DNA from: Symbiodinium natans
Taxonomy: Eukaryota > Sar > Dinophyceae > Suessiales > Symbiodiniaceae
DNA: 64,000 nucleotides
Reading direction: 5' to 3'
Assembly: GCA_905221605.1 (NCBI GenBank)
Contig: CAJNDS010002057.1
Span: 342,513-406,512, forward strand
The notes beneath the pieces were generated by a model. That model saw nothing but the letters and a program-made list of their open reading frames with translations, made no database searches and was not told the origin of the DNA. The translations under genes and the position numbers were made by a program. Shown piece by piece: positions 22,301-32,300 of this stretch (the stretch's first letter is position 1; every line of letters starts with the position of its first letter).

Positions 22301-22855
22301 GTCGTACCCGAACTTTAAGGCTCTGTATTTTCGGAACCCCAAGTCTGCGACCATAGTTGTGAAACGCCCATGGGTGTTGTTTGAGGTGTTGAGCTTGGTA
22401 GCTTTACCCTTTTTCTGGGTTCATGGTTTCCTTAGAAAGCAACCAACCCCCAAGAAAGGTGCCCTTGTCATAACATGGTTACTGGGCTACCAAGTTAATT
22501 AGGGCTTAACTGGGGTAACCCGTCTGAGAAACGATGGAAACACAGCCAAGCATTAAGGCAACTTAGCTTCTCCTGCATGCAGTGCTCGCATTGCTACTGT
22601 TTGCTTAAGAACCCCAAAAACCTCTAAAATACCAATCCGCCATATTGCCCTTGGAAGAATGTTTCTTGCTTTTTTTTTGGGGGGGGTTCTGAAGAGCAAT
22701 GAGTAGATTACGACTCGCCCTAAACCCTAAACCCTAAACCCTAAACCCTAAACCCTAAACCCTAAACCAGAGGGCATGATTTCGGACTTCGCCACCATCC
22801 TGTGCAACGACTCCGTCTTTGAGCCTGACCCTGGGGTCTGCAAGTGGCCCACAGG
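19353..22855 (+). CDS. Secreted Cys-rich protein with signal peptide
   Basis: Starts at ATG 19353 with a signal peptide (MSVALQRLALFLQVLVPAWG). Exons 19353-19410, 19743-19870, 20193-20250, 20556-about 20600, 21161-21244, 22004-22066 and 22773-22855 join with consistent phases. Cys-bearing motifs: QYCLNARSMAYNVSNCSAVG, ASACHVSCAEGT, AECPEPDGYFAISGCQA, VSCAEGLVIPHGDSCSPSC, ATILCNDSVFEPDPGVCKW. The spacing (C-x-G-x5-G-x2-C-x3-C, then L-x-C-x-D/G-x-F/L-x-P) resembles sushi/CCP-like repeats and suggests an extracellular adhesion or surface protein. One donor (22067) would be GC. The gene may continue through the similar exons at 26615-27123. Family assignment is inference; secretion is well supported. 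Confidence 0.6.
19575..19680 (+). mobile_element. Introner family F3 copy
   Basis: Left end TTTTGGGATGTTGCCCC, right end GAGTATAAATGGGAGCATCCC, in the first intron of the secreted Cys-rich gene and followed at once by a CCCTAAA array. Confidence 0.75.
20308..20512 (+). repeat. CCCTATAAA 9-bp array
   Basis: About 22 units of CCCTATAAA with C/T and A/G variants, inside an intron of the secreted Cys-rich gene. The resulting Lys-Pro-Tyr open frame is a repeat artefact. Confidence 0.9.
21543..21656 (+). mobile_element. Introner family F2 copy with TTAA duplication
   Basis: Left end CTAGGACCCAGAGTAGG, right end TTACTCTCGGATCTAG, which are imperfect inverted repeats. A perfect TTAA flanks both sides (21539-21542 and 21657-21660). 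Confidence 0.75.
22394..22493 (+). mobile_element. Introner family F1 copy
   Basis: Begins CTTGGTAGC, with a small internal deletion of the CCAGTGG part, and ends GGTTACTGGGCTACCAAG; core AAAGCAACCAACCCCCAAGAA. No duplication is evident. Confidence 0.75.
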
Positions 22856-23827
22856 GTTTCGGTCTGAAGTCTGAAGCTGTGTTTGTGCGCTATGTGCTCC
22901 TAAACCCTAAGCCCTAAACCCTAAACCCTGAAGCCTAGTTCGGGCACATGGTCCACGGCTTGTGAGAGCCTGCCTGCCAGTGTCAGGTGCCAGCCGCTGC
23001 ATTCAATCAAGGGATTAAGACTCGTACACCCAAAGGTTGTATCCCTAAAGGTTCCCCTTAACATAATCTTTCACAATATAATATAGCCCTTAATATAATT
23101 ACTCCTAATATAATATTATACTACCTGAGGGATCTTGAAAAAAGGTCCCCAAAACCCGAAGAGTACAAGCCTATAGGGGTCCAAGCTACAGCGTCCCCAA
23201 AAAACGCACGCCTCTGAAGGGAGAGCTCCTGCAGGGAGTAGACTACACGACCTAGGGTGCCAAGCAACAAACAAGGGGGATTTAGGGTTTTGGGTTTAGG
23301 GGCTAGGGTTTAGGGTCTAGGGTTTAGGTACTTTGCCCTCAACCTTGTAAACTCTACACTTCACCCTAAGCCCTAAGCCCTATCCCTACAACAAGACCCA
23401 AAACATACCGCATGTGATGCTGCATTTGTTGGCTGCAGACAGAAAACCATCGACCTGTCGAGATCTAGCTCTTGCTAGCCTTGGGGCTGCGGCCTGCATC
23501 ATCTCTATGTACCCTCCCTATACAAACCCTAAGTCCTAAACCCTAAATCGTTAGGCTGCTGAAAAGCCTGAAATAACCTAGTAGTTGTGTAGGGTAACCT
23601 TTAACCTTTTTGGGGTAGCATAATCCCCCTTAGGATCCCAAAGGTTAGCCTTAATTCCCCCCCCCCCCCCCAAGGTTACTGGACAACTAGGATAAGCTGA
23701 AGCCTTGAAGCGCGAACCCAGGAGCGGTTCTCCTGCCATCCAATCTGCGCAGCGCCGGACGGAGGGTTGCTTGCAACTTCCGCCGCAACATGGGGGGTGG
23801 GCCAGGCACCACATGACATCATGTCTG

Positions 23828-23940
23828 AGGCAGGGTTTATATAAATGTTTTTGGTGCGTGTAGACAAGGCTCCTTTTGAATATTGGCGAGTGTATATACC
23901 GGGCGTCCTTTTGGGGGTACAAGAAATGTAAGCCTTACTT
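23828..23940 (+). mobile_element. Introner-like family F4 copy
   Basis: AGGCAGGGTTTATATAAATG at the left, TGGGGGTACAAGAAATGTAA then GCCTTACTT at the right. It matches copies near 991 and 56771 along its whole length, including GAGTGTATATACCGGGCGTC. Confidence 0.8.
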
Positions 23941-23971
23941 GGCATGAGCGAAAAGGAAAAGCCCTTGGCCT

Positions 23972-24090
23972 CTTGGCAGCCCAATTGTACCCTTTTGCCC
24001 TTGTTCTGGTTCCAGGTTCCCTTGTAAAGTAGTGGTCACCAACCCGAAAAAGGGCATCCCGTATTGTAATATCGCTACCGTGCTACTAAG
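23972..24090 (+). mobile_element. Introner family F1 copy
   Basis: CTTGGCAGCCCAATTGTACC ... CCGTGCTACTAAG, with the F1 core. Flanks share CCT (3 of 4 bases of a possible duplication). Confidence 0.75.
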
Positions 24091-24442
24091 ACCTCAAGTG
24101 CCGGACACTCTGAACACAAAGACCCTGACTCTTCGAAGCCCTTGGCCTCTCCAGATTCGGGCTTGAAAAGGTTTACTGGGTACCAGCGCAGAAAAAAGTT
24201 TTAATGTCGTCATGGCATGATTATGGAAGACTATTTACAGACAAGCTCTGGGAGGCATCTGATGAGTTACCTCTGACTCAATGGTTCGGAATCGGAGGAT
24301 CACCCCATGGTTGAGGTCGATTTGCCTGCCATACCACTTACAAGCAATCCAGTCTGCATGCAGGAGCCTAAACATTAACCAACATTGTCCCCTGATACAC
24401 CTTCTATTGAAGTAGAAACAATGCCCCGATTACCGATTCTAT

Positions 24443-24834
24443 TTGAACGGACCCTGCGGGCTGTTGGCTTCGCAGCTTGCCTGTCTTCCGGACACGTGGC
24501 CCCGGATTCCTCAGACTTCTGAAGATGGAAACAACGTGGCTCCGGCTACGACGGCCAGCTTGGCAAGGCGCGCTTTCCATGCGAATTCCGTGGTGGCAGC
24601 TACTGGTTGGTTCTTAGTAGGGAATGAGGGAATGGGGCCCTATAGAATCCCTTAAAGGGTATATATAGGGCCCTCATTCCCACATTCCCTACTAAGAACC
24701 AGGGGGGCTATCTCTTTTGCAGATCGGTCATGAGCAAGTGGCTCAGCTGCGCCGGGACCTGGCCAAGCTCACAGCGCAAGAAAGCTTACGACGCACTGAG
24801 GAGGAGATGCCAACATCAAGAGGAAGGGCCATCC
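24443..24834 (+). CDS. Two likely exons around a palindromic element, unknown protein
   Basis: Open stretch 24443-24605 includes NNVAPATTASLARRAFHANS and VVAATGW. Exon 24723-24834 reads IGHEQVAQLRRDLAKLTAQE then SLRRTEEEMPTS, a charged, probably coiled-coil segment. Between them lies a near-perfect palindrome (24608-24702) that behaves like an intron insert. The second exon runs into an F1 element. Product unknown. Confidence 0.45.
24608..24702. mobile_element. Palindromic element, TGGTTCTTAGTAGGGAATG ends
   Basis: Left arm TGGTTCTTAGTAGGGAATG and GGGCCCTATA; right arm is its complement, ending CATTCCCTACTAAGAACCA. Arms of about 35-40 bp with a short AT-rich centre. Single copy seen; no clear duplication. 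Confidence 0.75.
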
Positions 24835-24838
24835 TCAT

Positions 24839-24931
24839 CTTAGTAGCCCAGTGGTACCCTTTACCCTTTTTTTGGTTATGGGTTCCCTTATAAAATAACC
24901 TGTATCGTAATATGTTTACTGGGCTACTAAG
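24839..24931 (+). mobile_element. Introner family F1 copy with TCAT duplication
   Basis: CTTAGTAGCCCAGTGG to ACTGGGCTACTAAG, 93 bp, flanked by perfect TCAT (24835-24838 and 24932-24935). Clean removal leaves an open frame (GRAILMTFC), but no GT lies in the duplication; a GT is present in the element end (CTTA|GTAGCC). Confidence 0.85.
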
Positions 24932-25859
24932 TCATGACATTCTGCCCCAGAGGCCGAGGTTGCGTTTTTTCTTGTGGTCTTCAGACCAACAGCAGACTCT
25001 GCCCTTGAAAGCCCTCCCTGAACCCTTCATCCCATAAACCCTTAAGACCTGAACCCTAAACCCGAAACCCTAAAAGCTAAAACCCGAAACCCCGAACCCA
25101 AAACCCTACACCCTAGACCCTACACCCTAAACCCCTCAGTCTCAAACCCACCGCTCAGTCTCCGAGGCAGCTAGCCCTGCCTGCGAGGCGCGGCTGGGGT
25201 TCGAAGGGTCCTGGTTGGGGTTTAGGGTTTAGGGTTCAGGGTCTAGGGTTTAGGGTTGGGGTCTTTGGGGGCTTGTAGGGTTTACAGGGTTTTTGGGGTT
25301 TATAGTGCTTTTAGGGCTTAGAGGATAGAAGAGAGTGTATAGGATTTATGTCGGGTTTGTAGGGTTTACAGGGTTGACAGGATCTACTGGGCTTACGGGG
25401 TTCGGGGCTTCGTGGTCATGGTTCAGGGCGCAGGGCTTTCAGTTCAGGGTGAGTGGTTGGAATTTAGGGTTAGGAGTTTAGCGCGACACGCGGTTGCGGC
25501 TATGGATTGAAGAGTTCTCGGTCATGGTTTAGTGTCTTGAGCTTCGGGGTTATGCGTGGCTGTATGAAGCTACCCTCCCCATATACGAGGCAGCTGGATC
25601 CTGTTTAATTAAGAATCCTAAATACCCCTAAACCCGAAGCCCCCTAACAACCCTAAACCCTAAACCCTAAGTGCCCCTAAACCCTACGCCCCTAATAAAC
25701 CCTATACCCCTAAACCCTAAACCCTTAACCCTAATAGCCCTAAACCCTAAACCCTACCACCCTAGTATCTCTAAACCCCAAACCCTAAACCCTAAACCCC
25801 AAACCCTAAACCCTGCACCCCTAAACCCGTCACCCTAAACCCTAAACCCCCCTAGAAAG

Positions 25860-25957
25860 CCCAACTCGAAGAAGACAGGAGCTCCTCACCTCCCCGGGAC
25901 TCCGCCCCGGCCCCTGCACAGCTCAGTGCCAGTTGGGCGCCTTGGAGGCATCTGGAG
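25860..25957 (+). CDS. Possible orphan exon, Pro/Ser-rich
   Basis: AG acceptor before 25860 and GAG|GTTAGG donor. Open in two frames, one reading QLEEDRSSSPPRDSAPAPAQ. It lies between CCCTAAA (upstream) and TTTAGGG (downstream) arrays, like established exons here. Frame unsettled. Confidence 0.35.
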
Positions 25958-26459
25958 GTTAGGGTTTAGGGTTTAGGGTTTAGGGAGTTTAGGGAGCTTA
26001 GGGAGCTTAGGGAGTTCTGGAGTCTGGGGGGTTTGGGGAGTCTTGGGAGTTTAGGGAGGTTTTTGGCAGTTTAGGGAGTTGAGCGAGTTCAGGGGGTTAA
26101 GGGAGTTCAGGGGGTGGAGGGTTTAGGGTTTAGGGTTTAGGGTTTAGGGAGTTAAGGGGGCTGGAGGGTCGAGGGTGGATCGCAGGGTCTTTGCAGGTGG
26201 TTGTGGGTCGTCTGGGAGCTCTTGCCCTGATGTGTCCTCTCACCTGTTTTCGTCTCCCTAGCGGTTCTTAAATTTCGGAGACATGCGGTACCTAAAGCAA
26301 CTAGTAAGTCGCGCATTATCCCTCTTTCGCTCTGTCTCGCTTCGTTTATCTTGTTGTTCAATTTCTCCTTATCTTTCTCGTTCTCTTTCTCTTTCTGACT
26401 CTCTCTTCTTTCCGCTGCCTGCTGATCCTGGTGCCTCTACTTGTCTGCAAGATATCTAA

Positions 26460-26607
26460 ACCCTAAACCCTAACCCTAAACCCTAAACCCTAAACCCTAA
26501 ACCCTAAACCCTAACCCTAAACCCTAAACCCTAAACCCTAAACCCTAAACCCTAAACCCTAAACCCTAAACCCTAAACCCTAAACCCTAAACCCTAAACC
26601 CTAACCC
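26460..26607 (+). repeat. CCCTAAA telomere-type array
   Basis: About 21 units with a few CCCTAA single-base deletions, directly upstream of the exon 26615-26698. Confidence 0.95.
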
Positions 26608-26614
26608 TATGAAG

Positions 26615-27760
26615 CATGAGCGGCTCGCCAAGGCTACCGGCCTCGTTGGATTACACCTCCGGAGGGGGCCATGGCACCATGTCGGCAATGTGAAGCTCGT
26701 TTAGGGTGTAGGGTGTAGGGTGTAGGGTTCAAGGAAATTGGGCGCCATGCGCCCATCGCTCTCTCAGAGAAGAGCTTCTGAGTTGCCGGCCCTCCGACAT
26801 TCAGTGCCATGCTTTCCGGTCCAGTGCTCATGCGCACGTAAGGCTGACGTACATAAACCATATAGGTCCGCGTACCCATGTAGAATATATTTGGGCCCGA
26901 AAGCTACTGAGAAGGAACCCCTGTAAGGCCCAGGTATATACTATGCTACATTGGACAGTTCGGGAGAAACCCTAAACCCTAACTACCCAATCAGGTATCC
27001 CCGCCATTCCTGCAGCTAAACTGCAGCGGCGGGAAGCTGAGTCCGACCACCAGCTTTGACTGCCAGCCCCTTTGGCTGCCCATCGCGGACTTTGTGGCTG
27101 GAGGCAGGGCCACAGTCTTCTCGGTCGGCCCTTGGGACCCTAAACCCCTAAACCCTAAACCCTAAACCCTAACCCTAAACCCTAAACCCTAAACCTATGT
27201 TCCCTTTTTTGGTTTAAGGGGGTCACAATTTAGGAATAAAATTCCGAGGGTTTTAAGGGCCATCCTCGTCGTCTTGGGTTTAGGTTTAGGGCTTCAGGGT
27301 TTATGCATGTTTTTTTTCAGTATCTTAGGGCTTAGGGATGTTTAGGATGCTTGAAGGTTTAGGGTTTAGGTTGCATGTGTAGTACGTTTAGTGATCAAGG
27401 CACATACATCCATCATCCCCCATTCTGATGACTTCGGACCTATAGCAGGACGAAGCACCCAGCAGCTAGCACCGGCTTCAAGACGTCGAGGCTTGATGCC
27501 CTAAACCCTATACCCTATATACCCTATATACCCTATATACCCTATATACCCTATATACCCTATATACCCTATATACCCTATATACCCTATATACCCTATA
27601 TACCCTATATACCCTATATACCCTATACACCCTATATACCCTATACCTATACACCCTATATACCCTATACCCTATAAACCCCAAACCGCAGAAAGCACGG
27701 ACAACGGCAGCACCATGTGCGCACGGCATGTCGAGGTGCAGCTCGCAGTCGGCCGCTAAG
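26615..27760 (+). CDS. Cys-rich sushi-like exons (block 2)
   Basis: Exon 26615-26698 reads HERLAKATGLVGLHLRRGP then WHHVGNVKL. Exon 26995-27123 reads FLQLNCSGGKLSPTTSFDC then QPLWLPIADFVAGGRATVFS. Both are phase 0 and join directly. A third candidate, from 27692, is open in two frames, one Cys-bearing (APCAHGMSRC). The motif L-x-C-S-G-G-x-L-S-P-T-x-S-F-x-C is like those in the secreted gene at 19353-22855, so these may be its downstream exons or a sister gene. A CCCTATATA array of about 170 bp fills one intron. Confidence 0.5.
27500..27671 (+). repeat. CCCTATATA 9-bp array
   Basis: About 18 units of CCCTATATA in an intron. The Tyr-Arg-Val repeat frame on the minus strand is an artefact of the 9-bp period. 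Confidence 0.92.
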
Positions 27761-27820
27761 CCGCCAAGCTCTATGACTCTATAAAACTCTAAGAGTATGG
27801 CAAGTTTCCTGCACTGCTTA

Positions 27821-27933
27821 CTAGGATGCCCAGTAGTACCCTTATTCCCTTTTTGGTAGGTTTAGGTTCCCTTATCAACCCCTTTAAGCAAAAAAGGGCA
27901 CGCCTTTTCATCCTAGGTTACTGGGCAACCTAG
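27821..27933 (+). mobile_element. Introner F1/F2-type copy flanked by a 28-bp direct repeat
   Basis: CTAGGATGCCCAGTAG to ACTGGGCAACCTAG with the core GGGTTTAGGTTCCCTTATCAA-like stretch. A 28-bp direct repeat starting AAGAGTATGGCAAG lies on each side (27791-27818 and 27934-27961). Confidence 0.8.
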
Positions 27934-27979
27934 AAGAGTATGGCAAGTTTCCTGCACTGCTAGTCTGTAAGTCTTAAGT

Positions 27980-29160
27980 CGAACGCACAGCCAACATCTG
28001 CGCGGAGTCCGGGCTTGAGATGCGCAAGCTGCTCGGGCATGGAGAGCAAGAAGCCAGCCGAAAAGCAGGTCACCACGATCACGCAGAGGTTTAGGGTTTA
28101 GGGTTTAGGGTCTAGGGTTTAGGGTTTAGGGTTTAGGGGTTTTGCGGCCCTTAGAGCGCTGGCATGCCTGAGGGCTGCACACAGACCTTCGACGTGAAGC
28201 GTGCCTACGGCTCAGATGCCCGAGCTGCCAGCTCGGACGATGTGGGTCCCGAAACCCTAAACCCTAAACCCTAAGCCCTGCAGCAAGTTTTCGACTCGGC
28301 TGTTTGCAGGACCACACACCCTGAGCTCCTTCAATGCGGAGCTGGGTCATCACCTCCTCCTCAGCAGCGCCGATCAGGAGCCGGGTTAAGGGGGAGCTAA
28401 ATGAAACATCTTGATTTTCGGGAACCCTAAACCTAAACCCTAAAACCCTAAGACCCTAAGGCCCTAAAACCCTAAAACCCTAAATCCCTAAACCTGTCGG
28501 GCACACCAGCATCCTCATCGGCCTCAACCCCTATCCCCCAGCTCTAAGCACATCATCTTGAAACCCCCAGCCCTAAACCCTAAACCCCAAGGAGTGAACC
28601 TCAAACCCTAAACCCTCTCCCCGTTAAAGCTTCGGCCCTTCTGCGACTCCCTAAGCCCAAAACCTCAAACCCTGAACCCTAAACCGCCGCCCCCCCCCCC
28701 CCCCCCCCCCCCCCCCCCCTTCTAATCAGGAAAGCCGGACAGTGAGCAGCTTGGAGCTCCATCGCTTGGAGCGCCATGGACACATGACTCAAATGACTCT
28801 TTATACGTCTCAGAGTTTTTGGATACCCTGTACACTAAACCCTAAATCCTAAACCCTAAACCCTAAACCGATGTTGGGAATCACTGGAAAGTTCACTGGC
28901 AGGCCAAGGGAGCGGTTTCGGGGGTGCAGGTGTAGGGTTTGGGGCTTAGGGGTTGAGGGGTTTGGGCCTTACGGTTTAGGGTCGTTTAGGGTTGAAAGGT
29001 TATTTTGGGTGCAGGGTTTAGGGGTTAGGGTTTAGGGTTTAGGGTTTAGGGTGTAGGGTTTAGGGTTTATAGGGTACCTAAGAACTCAGCGCGCCAAGGA
29101 CAGGAGATGGAGCTGATCCAGCTGACACAGGTCCAGGCGCTTGATGCCCTGGCATTGGAG
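27980..29160 (+). CDS. Scattered exons, unknown protein(s)
   Basis: Four stretches look coding: about 27980-28088 (one frame NICAESGLEMRKLLGHGE, another SPGLRCASCSGMESKKPAEK), 28157-28241 (MPEGCTQTFDVKRAYGSDAR), 28311-28383 (PHTLSSFNAELGHHLLLSSA) and 29099-29160 (QEMELIQLTQVQALDALALE). Each lies between repeat arrays and has AG/GT or GC borders, but the phases do not chain cleanly, so the gene structure is open. A 32-base C-tract lies at 28688-28719. Confidence 0.4.
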
Positions 29161-29371
29161 GCTTCCGAACTCCCCCATTTCAACCTCCTCTCCCCCTTTC
29201 TCTAGGTAGGTTTATGGTTTGGGGTTGAGGGTTTAGGGTTTAGGGTTTATAGGGCTTAGGGTTTAGAGAAACCCAGCAAGTACCACATACAGCGCCCTTT
29301 TTTGGTGCCCCTCCACTCTCACCCTCAATATCCACCCTAAACCAGAAACCCTAAACCCTAAACCCTCCAAG

Positions 29372-32300
29372 CCACGGAGGCCTTGCCGGTCTACTTGGGC
29401 GACGGCCTCTATGTGGTCACATCTTCCCTCAGGGGTACCTCCCTGTGCTCACCGGCCCGGACCTCATAAGTGGGTCGCCTCGAACCCTGTACGTCCGGGA
29501 TCGGACGAAACCCCTAAACCCTAAGCCCTACACCCCAAGCCCTAAACCCTAAACCCTACACTCTACACCCTAAGCCCCTAAGCTCCTAAACCCTAAACCC
29601 TAAACCCTAAGGTTCTTGCCCTGGTCCCCAACGCCACGCAGAGCTTCGAGGCCAGCGAGGTGCCGAGCCTCCCGAGGGTTTAGGCTTTAGGGTTGAGGGT
29701 TAAGGGTTAAGGGTTTAGGGTTTAGGGTCTAGAGGTTTTCAGGGTTTTACAGGCCTTAAAGGATGCAAGGGTTTAGGGTTTAGGATTTAGGGTGTATATT
29801 TCATACAGGCTTGATTCTGAGTTGGGCCCAGACGTCTTTTTTTTGTTGGGGGGGGGGGGGGGGGGTCGGCTTTTGCTTGGGGTTTGAAGGGCTGATGATT
29901 GGGGTTTAGGGTGGGTTTAGGGTTGAGGGTTCATGGTCTAGGAATTTGGGTTTTAGGGTTCGGGGTTCCTATGTAGGCTTGGCGGGCTTCAGAAGGTTTG
30001 TTGAACACGTAGTGGATTGTAGCATTTACGGGGCTGCTTGGGTTTCGAAAGGGTTCGTTGGTAGTAGGAGTTATGGAGCCCTTCAGACAGTTTGCAGGTG
30101 GTATGAGGGTTTGGGGGTCCCTCAACCCTAAACCCTTGTAAACCCTAAGCCCGAAACCCTAAACCAGGAACCCTGAACCCTGAACCCTAAACCCTAAACC
30201 CTAAACCCTAAACCCTAAACCCTAAACCCTAAACCCTAAACCCTAAACCCTAAACCCTAAACCCTAAACCCTAAACCCTAAACCCTAAACCCTAAACCCT
30301 AAACCAAACCTCAGGGGCTTCAAAGCGTTCGGGCGCGAGGTGCAGCAGCTTCCCTTCGCGGAGCTCCCGGGGCCCCTGCGACTTGGCTCTTGCCTTTTGT
30401 GTTGGTCTTCTCTTTGGGTGCTTGCAGGGTTTAGGGTTTAGGGTTTAGGGTTTTGGGTTTAGGGGTTTTAGGTGGCTTGTAGGTATGTATGTATGTATGT
30501 ATGTATGTATGTATGTATGTATGTATGTATGTATATGTGAGTTTATGGGGTTTATAGCAGGGTTTGGGGCTTTTTGTTCTTGGCTTGTAGGGGTGGATGG
30601 GTTCAGCTTGTGGTTTTTCTTGGCTGGGAGTGTGGGTGTTAGGGCTTAGGCCTTTTGGGAAGTAGGGGGAAAATCTTCAAGACCTTATAAATGCTCAACA
30701 AGGGATCCGAGGATAGCACCCATGCTTTAGGTTTCTGAAAACCCTTAGGTCGATCCTGTACACGCCCTATAGACACCCTATACACCCCTAGGAGTCCCTT
30801 GAGCCATAGCCCGAAAGGACAGCAAGCCAAAACCTTAGATTCTACACCTTTAACGCCCCCAACCCCTAACCCGAATTCTTGTTGAACCCCCCAACCCTAA
30901 CCACCCCCCCCGCAACCCCAGCCCTAAACCATAACCCTACAGCAGCCATAAAGCAGCAAAGGAAAGTTCTCACCGTCGCGGAGGACAGTTCTTGTGAAGT
31001 TTGAGACCTCTAGGAGCCTCTCGACGTTTCGGGGCTTAGGACATAGAGTGCTTTGGGTAAAACCCAAACCCCAAACCCCAAACCCTAAACCCTAAACCCT
31101 GAACCCCAAACCCTAAACCCCAAACCCTAAACCCTAAACCCTAGACCCTAGACCCTAAACCCTAAACCCTAAACCCCAAACCCTAAACCCCAAACCCTAA
31201 CCTTAAACCCTAAACCCTAAACCCCAAACCCTAAATCCCAAACCCTAAACCCTAAACCCTAAACCCTAAACCCTAGAGCAGGACGGAGGTCCCCGGTCTT
31301 TGCTCTTCGCTCCCGGAATGCCTGGTTTCGGGGGCGCCGGGCCTCCATGTGCGGAGGACGCCCAGGCGGGGCTTAGCTCAGAGGGCCTAAAGGCTTCGGG
31401 GGTTTAGGGTTTAGGGTTTAGGGTTTAGGGTTTAGGGTTTAGGGTTTAAGGTTTAGGGGGGCTTTGGGTGGGTTAGGTTTAGGGTCAAAGGTTACAGGGG
31501 GGAGAGCTTAGCATTCAGGGTTTAGGGTTTGCGGTTGAAGCTTGTAGGGCAGAAGCTTCGAGGGTTTAAAAAAAGGCTTTGATTTGAGCATTGCGCAGAT
31601 TTGGGGAGCGAGAGGGATCAGGACCGCCAACTGCTTCGGTTAGATTGGTGGCCCGGCAAGATTCCCGACAAGCACAACGAATCCTATAACCCCGAATCCG
31701 CTGAGCCCACGAAACCCTTGGAACCCTGCAACCCACAACCTTAAACCGAAGAGCCTACAACCCAAACCCTGAAACAACCCGAACAACCCGAACCCTAAGA
31801 CTCTTACTAACCCCTAAACCCCAAACCCCAAAACGTCCCCAACCCTAAGTACCCTAAAGCCCCAACCCTAAACCCTAAACCCTAAAACCCTAAACCCTAA
31901 ACCCTAAACCCTAAACCCCCTAAAGCCCTAAATCACTCAAAGCCCGAATTCCAGGCTTCGAATGCCACCGACTGGTTGGAGCTTCCGGCCATCTTCCAGT
32001 GGAACGGCACACACTTTCAGGCTGCGGGCCCAGCGGCGGGGGGGGGGGGGGGGGGGGGGGCGAGAGTCCCAGAGTCTCAGTGCTTAGGGGTTATGTGCTT
32101 TAGGGTTTAGGGTTTAGGGTTTAGGGTTATGTGCTTTAGGGGGTTTCCGGTTAGGGTGGCCTTACAACTCCAGAATGCGCGGGGGGGGGGGGGGGGGGGG
32201 GGGTTCTGACATTCAAGGTCCCATGTTTTGTAGACATCCCTTCAATGGGGATTCGGCTGGGGGGTGGGGGAGCACGGGGGAGAGTAAAAGCTGCCAGAAC

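Larger units (their letters stand above)
22856..24440. other. No convincing exon; repeats and element copies
   Basis: AT-rich stretch at 23060-23120, a C-tract at 23657-23671, an F4 copy and an F1 copy. A possible Cys-containing open stretch lies at 23700-23830 but has no splice-phase partner. Confidence 0.4.

Noticed and set aside
26460-26607. CRISPR-like regular array
   Set aside because: Units are 7-bp telomere repeats without spacers, in a eukaryotic setting.
27508-27729. Minus-strand open frame with Tyr-Arg-Val repeats
   Set aside because: It is only the translation of the CCCTATATA 9-bp array.
28498-28552. Myosin-motor-like peptide (SILIGLNPYPPAL)
   Set aside because: Short, no AG acceptor close by, and none of the P-loop or switch motifs of myosin is found nearby.
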